DNA of 64,000 nucleotides from the NCBI RefSeq assembly GCF_003994855.1, contig NZ_CP034142.1, positions 1,364,001-1,428,000 of the forward strand, read 5' to 3'. The translations under genes were made by a program, and so were the position numbers. This document shows positions 17,783-26,076 of this stretch, piece by piece. The stretch comes from Marinobacter sp. NP-4(2019) (GTDB lineage: Bacteria > Pseudomonadota > Gammaproteobacteria > Pseudomonadales > Oleiphilaceae). The stretch's first letter is position 1, and each line of letters starts with the position of its first letter. The notes below the pieces were generated by a model that saw only the letters and a list, made by a program, of their open reading frames with translations, ran no database searches and was not told the DNA's origin.

Positions 17783-17811
17783 GCCAACAAATTATTGACT
17801 GGATTGTTGGC
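17783..17811 (+). promoter_or_regulatory. Inverted repeat abutting the start codon of the CAP lipoprotein gene
   Basis: GCCAACAA at 17783-17790 pairs with TTGTTGGC at 17804-17811, and the ATG begins at 17817. In mRNA this is an 8-bp hairpin with a 13-base loop covering the place where a ribosome-binding site would be; no clear Shine-Dalgarno is visible. It may instead be a DNA operator. Confidence 0.4.
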
Positions 17812-17816
17812 AAAAT

Positions 17817-18425
17817 ATGAACGTTTATTTGACGCTCCCTGCTCTTCTGGTATCGGCCATTTTCCTGACTGCCTGTGGCGGTGGTGGCGGTAGCTCTTCC
17901 GACAGTGACGGCTCCTCTGCTGTGGCTAACAGTTCCGAGACGTCCCCGGAAAGTAAAAAAGAGAATGAGAGTGCCGGGTCAATCGTGATCGCCGGTTGCG
18001 AGGTAGATCAGTATCAGGCGGACATGCTTGAAAGGGTGAATGCGGCCCGGGCCTCGGCAAGAAGCTGTGGCTCCGAGCAGTTTGCGGCAGCCGAGCCGTT
18101 AGCCTACAACTGCCCGATTGAAGGTGCCGCTACGCACCATAGTAATGATATGGCCTCCAATAACTTTTTCAGTCACACCGGTTCCGACGGTTTGCGTGTG
18201 GGTGCACGGGTGACGGCAACCGGTTACGAGTGGTCCGTGGTGGGTGAGAATATTGCCGCCGGTTATGACGATGTGGATACGGTGGTTGAGGCGTGGCTGG
18301 ATAGTCCTGGTCATTGCCGTAACATTATGGATTCCAGGTTTACCCAGTTTGCGGTTTCGCGGGTGGACACCAGTACCGCTGATTACGACAATTACTGGAC
18401 CCAGGTGTTTGCCACACCGAGGTAG
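17817..18425 (+). CDS. CAP/SCP-domain lipoprotein
   Basis: The 202-residue protein has a lipoprotein signal (AIFLTACGGGG) and a Ser/Asp/Gly-rich linker. A CAP (cysteine-rich secretory/PR-1) domain from about residue 65 to the end shows LERVNAARA, the conserved His in ATHHSNDMASNNFFSHTG, VGENIAAGY and AWLDSPGHCRNIM. Bacterial CAP proteins are extracytoplasmic and mostly of unknown activity. It is a single gene closed by a strong bidirectional terminator. Confidence 0.9.
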   Translation: MNVYLTLPALLVSAIFLTACGGGGGSSSDSDGSSAVANSSETSPESKKENESAGSIVIAGCEVDQYQADMLERVNAARASARSCGSEQFAAAEPLAYNCPIEGAATHHSNDMASNNFFSHTGSDGLRVGARVTATGYEWSVVGENIAAGYDDVDTVVEAWLDSPGHCRNIMDSRFTQFAVSRVDTSTADYDNYWTQVFATPR

Positions 18426-18434
18426 CAGGCAGAA

Positions 18435-18478
18435 ATAAAAAGGCCCCGCTGTTCCGTTGAGCAGCGGGGCCTTTTTAT
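18435..18478. terminator. Bidirectional rho-independent terminator
   Basis: A 17-bp perfect stem (arms 18435-18451 and 18462-18478) with GC-rich core GGCCCCGCTG and A/T tracts on both sides lies between two convergent genes. It should stop transcription from the CAP gene and the YebC-family gene. Confidence 0.93.
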
Positions 18479-18490
18479 TGGAAGCTGATT

Positions 18491-19213
18491 TTACTCAGGC
18501 AGTTCCGCGTTGTGGTAAACATTCTGAACATCGTCCAGTTCATTCAACATGTCGAGGAATTTCTCGAACATCGCCACATCGTCACCTTCCACCGGGGTGG
18601 AAGTCTTGGGTAGGAACTGGATCTCGTCCACTTCGAAATCAATACCCTCGATGGCGTCCACCAGGGCCTGCTTTGCCTTGGCGTACTCGGTGTTCGGGGT
18701 GAATACGGTGATCAGGCCGTTTTCATTTTCAATGTCCGTGACGTCCACGTCTGCTTCCATCAGGGCTTCCAGCACCGCTTCCTCGTCGTCGCCGTTAAAA
18801 GCGAAGATGGCGCAGTGATCAAACATATGGGCAACGGCGCCGGGAGTACCGATTTTGCATTTGGTCTTGGTGAAAGCCAGGCGGACGTCGCCGAAGGTTC
18901 GGTTGGGGTTATCGGTGAGGCAATCGACAATCACCATACAGTTACCGGGGCCGTACCCTTCGTAGCGGGCTGGTGAGTAATCCTCGCCGGCGCCGCCCTT
19001 TGCTTTTTCAAGGGCCTTGTCAATGACGTGGGTCGGTACCTGGTCTTTCTTGGCCCGGTCGATCAGTCCCCGCAGGGACAGGTTGCCGTCGGGGTCGGTG
19101 CCACCCGACTTGGCGCACATGTAGATCTCACGCCCGTATTTACTGTAGACCTTGGTTTTTGCCGCGGCCGTTTTGGCCATGGAATCTTTACGGTTTTGGT
19201 AGGCTCTGCCCAT
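18491..19213 (-). CDS. YebC/PmpR-family protein, YeeN type
   Basis: This 240-residue protein is colinear with E. coli YeeN: YSKYGREIYMCAKSGG, VPTHVIDKALEKAKGG, YEGYGPGNCMVIVDCLTDNPNRTF, and the C-terminal DDVQNVYHNAEL. YebC-family proteins were long annotated as DNA-binding regulators; more recent work links some to translation of proline-rich stretches. The N terminus MGRAYQNRKDSMAKTAAAK is typical. It is monocistronic. Confidence 0.93.
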   Translation of the reverse strand: MGRAYQNRKDSMAKTAAAKTKVYSKYGREIYMCAKSGGTDPDGNLSLRGLIDRAKKDQVPTHVIDKALEKAKGGAGEDYSPARYEGYGPGNCMVIVDCLTDNPNRTFGDVRLAFTKTKCKIGTPGAVAHMFDHCAIFAFNGDDEEAVLEALMEADVDVTDIENENGLITVFTPNTEYAKAKQALVDAIEGIDFEVDEIQFLPKTSTPVEGDDVAMFEKFLDMLNELDDVQNVYHNAELPE

Positions 19214-19428
19214 TGCGCTGCCTCATAGATCGTTCGGAAAGAGCCGGATTTTACTCAACAAGCTGGTCCGGTTACAGGCTTTCTTGTCAGTTCTTCAGAT
19301 AGGGCATACCAATTCTGTCGTTTTCCTGTATCCGACCAACAGAGTAGGGTTTCGGCACTTTCGGGTCAGTGACCGTGTCCGAGTGCGTTGATAACGTCGG
19401 CATTACATGCCAGAAACGGGTGGTCGCA

Positions 19429-20019
19429 ATGCTGAGGAAAATAAAGCAATGCCGGTTAAGGCTTGCCGGTTCGCAACGGCTGTTCGCTATCTTCTGTGTC
19501 GGGTTATTCGTGATCCCGGGATCGGTCCGGGCGTATGGGGGCGATGAGCAGTTGGGTGTGGCCCGGGAGATGATTGGTGTACTGAACGCCTATGCCGTCT
19601 ACAAGATGGGGCGATACGATGAAGCTTTCGAGCAGTACAGGGTCCTTGCGAAGAAGGGGAGTCGTCAGGCCATGCTGAACCTCGCGAACATGTATTCTCA
19701 GGGCCTCGGCACGGAACCGAGTGATTCATTGGCTTTCCGCTGGTATCTGGAGGCTGCGGAAGCGGAGGATTCCATTGGTATGGTGGAGGCGGCCAGGGCT
19801 TACGAGCATGGGCGTGGCGTGGAAAAAAATGCGGCGCTGGCCGAGCACTGGTATCTGGAGTCAGCCAAAGCCGGTAATGCTGAAGCGCAATGGATCATTG
19901 GCAAACGATTGTTTGACAGCGGTGAGCATGAGACCGGGCTTGAGTGGATAAGACTGGCGGCAAGTGAGGAAATAGCAGCCAGACAGTTTCTGTCGAAGCT
20001 TGAAAAGGTTGCAGAATAG
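19429..20019 (+). CDS. Sel1-repeat secreted protein
   Basis: The product has 196 residues from ATG 19429, with a signal peptide (QRLFAIFCVGLFVIPGSVRAYG). Four Sel1-like helical repeats follow from about residue 60 (AMLNLANMYSQGLGT, AFRWYLEAAEAEDSIGM, AARAYEHGRGVEKNAALAEHWY, AQWIIGKRLFDSG). Such repeats mediate protein-protein contact. The frame is open to 19369, but the extra residues are not signal-like. It is convergent with the next gene across a hairpin terminator. Confidence 0.85.
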   Translation: MLRKIKQCRLRLAGSQRLFAIFCVGLFVIPGSVRAYGGDEQLGVAREMIGVLNAYAVYKMGRYDEAFEQYRVLAKKGSRQAMLNLANMYSQGLGTEPSDSLAFRWYLEAAEAEDSIGMVEAARAYEHGRGVEKNAALAEHWYLESAKAGNAEAQWIIGKRLFDSGEHETGLEWIRLAASEEIAARQFLSKLEKVAE

Positions 20020-20048
20020 CAACGTGAGGATTCAAAGGATTGATCTAG

Positions 20049-20076
20049 GGTGGACAGCAGCAGGCTGCTGTCCACC
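20049..20076. terminator. Hairpin terminator between convergent genes
   Basis: GGTGGACAGCAGC pairs perfectly with GCTGCTGTCCACC across two bases, forming a 13-bp stem between the Sel1 gene and the hypothetical gene on the other strand. It is followed by a short T-containing stretch rather than a long T tract. Confidence 0.7.
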
Positions 20077-20094
20077 ATCTTATGCCATCCGGAC

Positions 20095-20463
20095 TTATGC
20101 TTCGGCGGATTCACTGCGGTTGTGGTTCTCCCGTCCCCGGCTCAGCAACTGTCTTTCAATGGCCGTTGCCAGTTCCGCACCATCGACGATGTAAGCGGGG
20201 TCGTCTGTTAACCCGAGGACGCGTCTGATCCAGGGGGTTTCGGTCACATTTACCCGGAACGTCAGCCTGGGGACAAACTGATAAGTGACATCGTCCTTTT
20301 TCCAGGTCACTACCGGCGCCCTGTGAAGGTGTCCGGCCGGATCCCGCTGTTCCTGCTGACTGTATTCATTCTGCCAGCCAATGTGCAGGTCCGTGACGCC
20401 GGTGTTAATTTCCATTGCCCGTTCCTGGGTAAGGCCGATCAGTCGATTCGTATTGATGCTCAT
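20095..20463 (-). CDS. Hypothetical protein, 122 residues
   Basis: I do not recognise this protein. It is soluble, with no signal peptide or membrane helix, and has a mixed sequence with a central VTWKKDDVTYQFVPRLTFRV stretch suggesting beta strands and a charged C terminus (LLSRGRENHNRSES). A good Shine-Dalgarno (AAAGGAGG) lies just before ATG 20463. It is 205 bases downstream of the di-iron ODP gene on the same strand and may share its transcript. That gap (20464-20668) shows no gene. Confidence 0.7.
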   Translation of the reverse strand: MSINTNRLIGLTQERAMEINTGVTDLHIGWQNEYSQQEQRDPAGHLHRAPVVTWKKDDVTYQFVPRLTFRVNVTETPWIRRVLGLTDDPAYIVDGAELATAIERQLLSRGRENHNRSESAEA

Positions 20464-20668
20464 ATCTGAGCCTCCTTTTAAGAGAGAAAAACAAAAACAA
20501 AACCCTATGGCTGCTTTTTGTTGTCAGGAGCCTTCCTGGCCCCGCTCTATTGTGTGAACAACTGTACACAGGTGTTGCGGGAAAAGAATAGTGGAAGTAG
20601 ATGTGGAGGCCCGATATGACAATGCGGATACTACCTATCGCCTGTCTGTCGGGCCCTTGAGGAGCGTC

Positions 20669-21469
20669 TTATACATAGTCGACGGGGCACCGGTAATGAT
20701 CCTGCGTCATCAGATCGATACCGCATTCCATTTCCGTAACCCAGTTCAGGAATCGATCGATCATGGCGGGGCCTTCGAAGCGTTTGCCGTGCTGGGGCAC
20801 GATCATGGTGACATCCATCTCCCTAATCATGTTGGCCCAGAGGCGGCAAACCTTGTTGGACGCGATGTAGCGCCGGTGAAAACCGATCATGTCAGGAATA
20901 TGCCTGTCAAAGTCGCGTACCGGGAGATGGTCGTCTGCTCCGCCCATTGAGGCGCCCAGATCACCGGAAAAGAGGATCCCGGATACCGGATCATAAAACT
21001 GAAGGTTGCCTACCGAATGCATAAAGTGGGCCGGCAGGCACTGGATGAACGAATTGCCAAATTGCACATTGGCGCCGCCATCCGGAATGCTGACAATCCG
21101 GTCGTAAACGGATCCTGCAAGCTCATTGGTGACGTAGCTGGAAACCAGATGGGGCAGAAACCGGGCCCACAGCTTCGAGGTTACGATCTTTGCGGAGGTA
21201 TGTACGATCCAGCGATCAATGGCACCGATGATGTCTGGATCCTGGTGAGAGGCAAACACATAGTCCATATCACGGATATTCATGTAGCGGGATGCAGCGA
21301 TAGAGAGCGGTGTATAGGTCAGATCCCCGCCCGGATCGATCAGTGCTTCGTGTTTGCCGTCGACTATCAGAAACTGGTTGGACTGAACGCCTTCACCAGT
21401 TACCAGGGAATCAAACATCAGGCACTTGTGGTTCCCGTTATCGAACAGGACGATCGGTTCGGCTTTCAT
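20669..21469 (-). CDS. ODP-type di-iron metallo-beta-lactamase-fold protein
   Basis: This 266-residue protein has the metallo-beta-lactamase fold in its flavodiiron/ODP form. Metal ligands are in ASHQDPDIIG (in place of HxHxDH), LPAHFMHSVGN, LFSGDLGAS and the final VPQHGKRF. ODP (oxygen-binding di-iron) proteins bind O2 reversibly and serve as oxygen sensors. No flavodoxin domain is attached, so it is not a complete flavodiiron reductase. An FNR/Anr-like site about 106 bases upstream fits a role in the response to low oxygen. Confidence 0.87.
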   Translation of the reverse strand: MKAEPIVLFDNGNHKCLMFDSLVTGEGVQSNQFLIVDGKHEALIDPGGDLTYTPLSIAASRYMNIRDMDYVFASHQDPDIIGAIDRWIVHTSAKIVTSKLWARFLPHLVSSYVTNELAGSVYDRIVSIPDGGANVQFGNSFIQCLPAHFMHSVGNLQFYDPVSGILFSGDLGASMGGADDHLPVRDFDRHIPDMIGFHRRYIASNKVCRLWANMIREMDVTMIVPQHGKRFEGPAMIDRFLNWVTEMECGIDLMTQDHYRCPVDYV

Positions 21470-21574
21470 TTTGTCTCCTGGGTGAAATCAACATCCGGCC
21501 TGGGGTGGCCGGATATTGCAATGCGCGGAGAGTACAAAAATGATCAGCCCGAATTATTGCGTCAGGTCAATAAA

Positions 21575-21588
21575 GTGATATTTATCAA
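21575..21588 (-). promoter_or_regulatory. FNR/Anr-like site upstream of the ODP gene
   Basis: On the minus strand the sequence is TTGATAAATATCAC, matching the FNR/Anr consensus TTGATnnnnATCAA at nine of ten fixed positions. It lies in the 140-base gap ahead of the di-iron protein. A TAATTC element (21551-21556, read on the minus strand) downstream could be a -10, which would put the site near the class II activator position. Confidence 0.65.
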
Positions 21589-21609
21589 TCATTCAGCGGT
21601 GATTCTTAC

Positions 21610-22038
21610 TCATGCCAGCTTGGGTACGCGCTTGATGCCTTTGCGAATGCCCTGTTCCAGAGCGGCGCTGACCACCTTGCCGGTAAAGGGGACAATATCT
21701 TCGAAGGTGATGGTGTAGTTCACCCGGGTTCTGCCTTCACCGGAGTCTTCGAATCGAATGCGTCCCATGTGATTGCGGATCGGGCTCATACTGGTGATGG
21801 TGTATTCAATCAGTGAGTCCGGTTCGAAGCCGATGACGGTCTCTTCCAGGCTCAGTGGGCCGATGCCAATCTTGCGAACGGACCCGATTCCGTTGGGGTC
21901 TGCCTGGTCACTGTCCTGAATGCGTTTGACGGGTGCGCCCAGCATTTTACCGAAGCGACCGTGGTCGGCGAACAGTGCAAAAACCCGGTTACGGGGGACG
22001 TCGAAGGTTTCATCTATTTCAATGGTATACATGGCCAT
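21610..22038 (-). CDS. SRPBCC-family protein
   Basis: This 142-residue START/SRPBCC-fold protein (polyketide cyclase or coenzyme Q-binding Coq10 superfamily) has IEIDETFDVPRNRVFALFADH at the N terminus, IGPLSLEETVIGFEPDSLIEY in the middle and a C-terminal helix. It forms a hydrophobic ligand cavity; the ligand is unknown. It is on the same strand as, and 140 bases upstream of, the ODP gene. The start could be either of two close ATGs (22038 or 22032). Confidence 0.85.
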   Translation of the reverse strand: MAMYTIEIDETFDVPRNRVFALFADHGRFGKMLGAPVKRIQDSDQADPNGIGSVRKIGIGPLSLEETVIGFEPDSLIEYTITSMSPIRNHMGRIRFEDSGEGRTRVNYTITFEDIVPFTGKVVSAALEQGIRKGIKRVPKLA

Positions 22039-22140
22039 GGAGTCGCTCTTATAAATAAAAGGTTGCTGTCGGATTACGACTTCGTCTAATCCGGCACACT
22101 ATTGTCAATGGACACTAGCCTATCGTTCCGGAGGCTACAA

Positions 22141-22172
22141 CAAAAGTCGTAGATGCCAAAAGTCGTAGATGC
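22141..22172. repeat. 16-bp perfect tandem duplication
   Basis: CAAAAGTCGTAGATGC occurs twice in direct succession between the 3' end of the mmsR-like gene and the SRPBCC gene, about 103 bases before the latter's start. It may be a replication-slippage duplication or a two-copy regulator site. Confidence 0.75.
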
Positions 22173-22220
22173 CGGCGGGCCGAACCTTGGCCTGAATCGC
22201 CCAGTGGGGGCGGCCGGCCA

Positions 22221-23093
22221 TCAGTGCCGGCTGGTGTGCCGGTAATCCCTCGGGGACTGTCCCATGACTTTCTTGAAAAGTCTGGAGAAATAATAGGAAT
22301 CGTCGTAACCCAGGCGCCGGCTGATATCGGCAAAACTCAGGCTGGTAGTGTCCAGCATCTGGCAGGCCCTCTCCACTTTCAGGTGCAGGAAGTGCTGGAT
22401 AGGGGAGGTTCCGGTCTGTTCCCGATAGCGTGTGGCAAAGTGGGCGGGAGACAGGCCCGCAAGGTCGGCCAGTTGCTCCAGTGATACTCGCTCATCCAGG
22501 TGTTCCCTCATATAGTTATGAATGGTGTCCAATTCCGCCTTGCGCTCGTGGCTGGTTTCGTCGGCATTCAGAGGTACCGCTGCCAGCAGTTGGCGCAAAC
22601 GGTTGGCGGCGTGGATCAGCCCCCGGGTCCGGAATCCTGTCTGCCTTACAGACAGCAAGCCGTTGAAGTCCACTAGCAGGCGCGGCTGGCGACCGAGATG
22701 TCTGATTCGGGTGTCGTCAAACCCCATGTAATGGCGGAAATCTTCTGCAAGCGGTCCTGTGTAGTGCACCCAGTGAATAGTCCAGGGGTTGTCCGGGTCA
22801 GCGGTGTACCGGTGGGACGCGCCTGCGGGTAGCAACAGCAGATCACCGGCTTCCACGGTATAGGGTTCCCCCTCGACATTCAGGAAGGCTTTGCCCTCGG
22901 TGCAGTAAATCAAAAGATTGTCATGGTGATGTTCCCTGTGCATGTGATGTCCGGTGGCCCGGCGGTAGTGGCCAAACGCCAATGGGTACAGGTCCCGGGT
23001 CAGGGGATAGGTAGACAATAGTCGTATGATTGGCGCGGGCACCACATAGCGAATGCTGTCTGCCGGTACCGGCCACTGGGAGGTCTCAGTCAT
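22221..23093 (-). CDS. mmsR: AraC-family regulator of the valine operon (MmsR-like)
   Basis: This 290-residue regulator has an N-terminal cupin (HHDNLLIYCTEGKAFLNVEG, LLLPAGASHRY, about 45-110) and a C-terminal double helix-turn-helix (SLEQLADLAGLSPAHFATRYREQ and SFADISRRLGYDDSYYFSRLFKKVMG). It is divergent from mmsA across about 160 bases, as MmsR is in Pseudomonas aeruginosa, where it activates mmsAB. The effector is probably a valine catabolite. The symbol rests on family and position together. Confidence 0.85.
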   Translation of the reverse strand: MTETSQWPVPADSIRYVVPAPIIRLLSTYPLTRDLYPLAFGHYRRATGHHMHREHHHDNLLIYCTEGKAFLNVEGEPYTVEAGDLLLLPAGASHRYTADPDNPWTIHWVHYTGPLAEDFRHYMGFDDTRIRHLGRQPRLLVDFNGLLSVRQTGFRTRGLIHAANRLRQLLAAVPLNADETSHERKAELDTIHNYMREHLDERVSLEQLADLAGLSPAHFATRYREQTGTSPIQHFLHLKVERACQMLDTTSLSFADISRRLGYDDSYYFSRLFKKVMGQSPRDYRHTSRH

Positions 23094-23255
23094 GGGTATT
23101 CCGATTTATTCGTGCATAATCGAAAGATAATCCATCACGAACGAAATTTAGTCAATCGGTGCGGTCTGAATTCCTGTGCTAGCATCAGTTTAAACATGGC
23201 TGCCCACCTGAAGTCCGGGCGGCTCCCACGTACAACAACAAGCAGGGAATATATG

Positions 23256-24752
23256 ATGAAGAACGTACCTCTGTATCTTGCAGGTGAATTTGTTCAGAGC
23301 CAGGCCAGCGAATGGATCGATGTCACCGATCCTGCGACCAACGAAGTCATTGCCAAGGCCCCATGCACAACCGACGCGGAAATGCGCAAGGCCATCGACA
23401 GCGCCAGCGAAATGTTCAAGACCTGGAAAGAAGTGCCGGTCTCCGAGCGTGCCCGGGTCATGCTGCGATACCAGGCGCTGCTGAAAGAGCACCACGACGA
23501 GATTGCCGAAATTCTGTCCCAGGAAACCGGTAAGACCTTTGAAGATGCCAAGGGGGATGTCTGGCGTGGCATTGAAGTGGTCGAACACGCAGCCAACGTT
23601 GCCTCTCTGATGATGGGCGAAACCGTCGAGAACGTGGCGCGGGAGGTGGATACCCATTCCTGGACCCAACCGCTGGGCGTGTGCGCCGGTATTACCCCAT
23701 TCAATTTCCCTGCGATGATCCCGCTGTGGATGTTCCCCATGGCCATTGCCTGCGGTAACACCTTTATCCTGAAGCCCTCCGAGCAGGATCCGTTGACGCC
23801 GATGCGTCTGGCTGAGCTGTTTGAGGAAGCTGGCGCGCCCAAGGGTGTCCTGCAGGTAGTTCATGGTGGCAAGGAACAGGTCGACGTACTGCTGACCGAT
23901 CCGGTGATCAGGGCGGTGTCCTTCGTGGGTTCTGTTCCTGTCGGTCGTTACATCTACGAAACCGGTACCCGCAACATGAAGCGTGTACAGAGCTTCGCCG
24001 GTGCCAAGAACCACATGGTGATCCTGCCGGATGCAGATAAGCAGCAGGTGATTAACGCCCTGGTAGGCGCCTCTGTTGGCGCGGCCGGTCAGCGTTGCAT
24101 GGCGATTTCCGTTGCGGTGTTCGTGGGCGAAGCGCAGCAGTGGATTCCGGAACTGAAGGAAGCCATGGCAAAGGTTCGTCCGGGTGCCTGGAACGATTCC
24201 GGTGCCAGCTACGGCCCGATCATCAGTGCCAAGGCCAAGGACCGGGTGGAATCCCTGATTGCTACCGGTGAAGCGCAAGGCGCCAATCTCCTGCTGGACG
24301 GTCGCGGCTGCACTGTCGATGGTCTGCCAGATGGGAACTGGGTGGGCCCGACGCTGTTCTCCGGTGTCACTACCGAGATGGATATCTACAAAGAGGAAAT
24401 CTTTGGTCCAGTCCTTTCCTGCATGGAAACGGACAGCCTGGGTGAGGCCATTGAGCTGATCAACAAGAGCCCATACGGCAACGGTGTTTCCATCTTCACC
24501 AATTCCGGTGGCTGTGCCCGTCGCTTCCAGCACGAGATTGACGTGGGCCAGGTGGGTGTGAACATTCCCATTCCGGTGCCCATGCCGTTCTTCTCGTTCA
24601 CCGGTTGGAAAGGCTCTTTCTACGGTGACCAGCATGCCTACGGCAAGCAGGCGGTGCGTTTCTACACCGAAACCAAGACCGTGACCTCTCGCTGGTTCTC
24701 CAAAGAGGCGACAGCGACGTCCGAAGCCAACTTCTCGATCCAGCTGCGTTAA
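23256..24752 (+). CDS. mmsA: Methylmalonate-semialdehyde dehydrogenase (CoA-acylating)
   Basis: The enzyme oxidises methylmalonate semialdehyde to propionyl-CoA with NAD+ and CoA, the last step of valine breakdown. The 498-residue aldehyde dehydrogenase fold shows GVCAGITPFNFPAMIPLWM, SFVGSVPVG, the catalytic Cys in GQRCMAISVAV, and the MmsA-typical IPVPMPFFSFTGWKGSF. ATG 23256 is preferred because AGGGA lies seven bases upstream; ATG 23253 is adjacent. An upstream in-frame extension to 23112 has no conserved sequence. It is the first gene of the valine run. Confidence 0.95.
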   Translation: MKNVPLYLAGEFVQSQASEWIDVTDPATNEVIAKAPCTTDAEMRKAIDSASEMFKTWKEVPVSERARVMLRYQALLKEHHDEIAEILSQETGKTFEDAKGDVWRGIEVVEHAANVASLMMGETVENVAREVDTHSWTQPLGVCAGITPFNFPAMIPLWMFPMAIACGNTFILKPSEQDPLTPMRLAELFEEAGAPKGVLQVVHGGKEQVDVLLTDPVIRAVSFVGSVPVGRYIYETGTRNMKRVQSFAGAKNHMVILPDADKQQVINALVGASVGAAGQRCMAISVAVFVGEAQQWIPELKEAMAKVRPGAWNDSGASYGPIISAKAKDRVESLIATGEAQGANLLLDGRGCTVDGLPDGNWVGPTLFSGVTTEMDIYKEEIFGPVLSCMETDSLGEAIELINKSPYGNGVSIFTNSGGCARRFQHEIDVGQVGVNIPIPVPMPFFSFTGWKGSFYGDQHAYGKQAVRFYTETKTVTSRWFSKEATATSEANFSIQLR

Positions 24753-24858
24753 CAGCGTTGAAGGTGGGTGTATGGGCCGGAACCTGTTTCCGGCCCTGCA
24801 GTGACATAGAAAGTTCCACCCCTTCCTGACAACAGGCTTCTCAGACTGGAGCGTAACG

Positions 24859-26025
24859 ATGGACTTTAACCTGACTGAAGACCAGCTGGCGTTTCGTGAG
24901 GCGGCCCGGGCGTTCGCGGAGAAATCCATGGCGCCCCACGCTGCCCGATGGGACGACGAGCATATCTTTCCGAAAGACGTACTGAAAGAAGCTGGTGACA
25001 TGGGCTTTATGGGCATGTATACCCCGGAAGCCCTGGGTGGCATGGGCCTTTCACGACTGGACACCTCGGTCATCGTGGAAGAGCTGGCCGCGGCCTGTCC
25101 TTCCACTGCAGCTTTTATCACCATCCATAATATGGCCACGTGGATGGTGGCGAGTTTTGCCTCCGATGACCTTAAGCAGGAAATTGTGCCGAAACTCGCC
25201 AGTGGCGAGTGGTTGGCTTCCTACTGCCTGACCGAGCCCGGCGCAGGCTCCGACGCCGCCAACCTGCGGACCAAGGCGGTCCGGGATGGCGACAGCTATA
25301 TTCTCAATGGCAGCAAGGTGTTTATTTCGGGAGCCGGCAGCACCGATATCCTGGTGTTGATGGCCCGCACCGGCGATGCGGATTCCGGTTCAAAAGGCAT
25401 ATCCACCTTTGTGATTCCCGCCGATGCCGACGGCGTTTCCTACGGCAAGAACGAAGAGAAAATGGGCTGGCACAGTCAGCCCACACGCATGATCAGCCTT
25501 GAAAATGTCCGCATTCCCGCCAGTAACCGGGTCGGGAATGAAGGGGATGGTTTTGCCATCGCCATGAAAGGTCTCGACGGCGGTCGCCTGAACATTGCCA
25601 CCTGTTCACTGGGCGGCGCTCAGGCAGCACTGCTGAGGGCCCGCAACTACATGCATGAACGTGAGCAGTTCGGCAAGCCCCTGGCCGCCTTCCAGGCACT
25701 GCAGTTCAAACTGGCGGACATGGCCACCAACCTGGTCGCGGCGCGACAGATGGTGCGCCTGGGTGCCTTCAAGCTGGACAGCGGTGACCCCGAAGCCACG
25801 CTGCATTGTGCCATGGCCAAGCGATTTGCCACCGATGCCTGTTTTGATGTGGTGAACGATGCCCTGCAACTGCACGGCGGCTACGGCTATATCCGTGAAT
25901 ATCCGTTGGAGCGTTACCTGCGGGATCTGCGTGTACACCAGATTCTGGAAGGCACCAACGAAATCATGCGCCTGATCGTCGCCCGCCGATTGCTGGATGA
26001 CGGTGTGGCCGAAGCCATTCAATAA
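24859..26025 (+). CDS. Acyl-CoA dehydrogenase (probable isobutyryl-CoA dehydrogenase)
   Basis: This 388-residue flavoprotein has N-terminal helices, the FAD-binding YCLTEPGAGSDAANLRT, GSKVFISGAG, and the C-terminal LHGGYGYIREYPLERYLRD with catalytic Glu in LEGTNEIMR, typical of short/branched-chain members. Its place between mmsA and the hydratase suggests it oxidises isobutyryl-CoA to methacrylyl-CoA. Electrons would pass to electron-transfer flavoprotein. Substrate is inferred from context. Confidence 0.92.
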   Translation: MDFNLTEDQLAFREAARAFAEKSMAPHAARWDDEHIFPKDVLKEAGDMGFMGMYTPEALGGMGLSRLDTSVIVEELAAACPSTAAFITIHNMATWMVASFASDDLKQEIVPKLASGEWLASYCLTEPGAGSDAANLRTKAVRDGDSYILNGSKVFISGAGSTDILVLMARTGDADSGSKGISTFVIPADADGVSYGKNEEKMGWHSQPTRMISLENVRIPASNRVGNEGDGFAIAMKGLDGGRLNIATCSLGGAQAALLRARNYMHEREQFGKPLAAFQALQFKLADMATNLVAARQMVRLGAFKLDSGDPEATLHCAMAKRFATDACFDVVNDALQLHGGYGYIREYPLERYLRDLRVHQILEGTNEIMRLIVARRLLDDGVAEAIQ

Positions 26026-26076
26026 CAGGGCGGAAGCTATTAATAAGGCGCGGAGCCATTTAATAAGGAGAATTCC

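Noticed and set aside
20551..20571. TGTGT/ACACA inverted repeat before the hypothetical gene
   Set aside because: Arms are only 5 bp with a mismatch next to them; likely chance.
23190..25139. A 649-residue open frame on the minus strand opposite mmsA and the acyl-CoA dehydrogenase gene
   Set aside because: It mirrors two clearly coding genes in GC-rich DNA, has a composition rich in His, Gly and Arg without domains, and no ribosome site.
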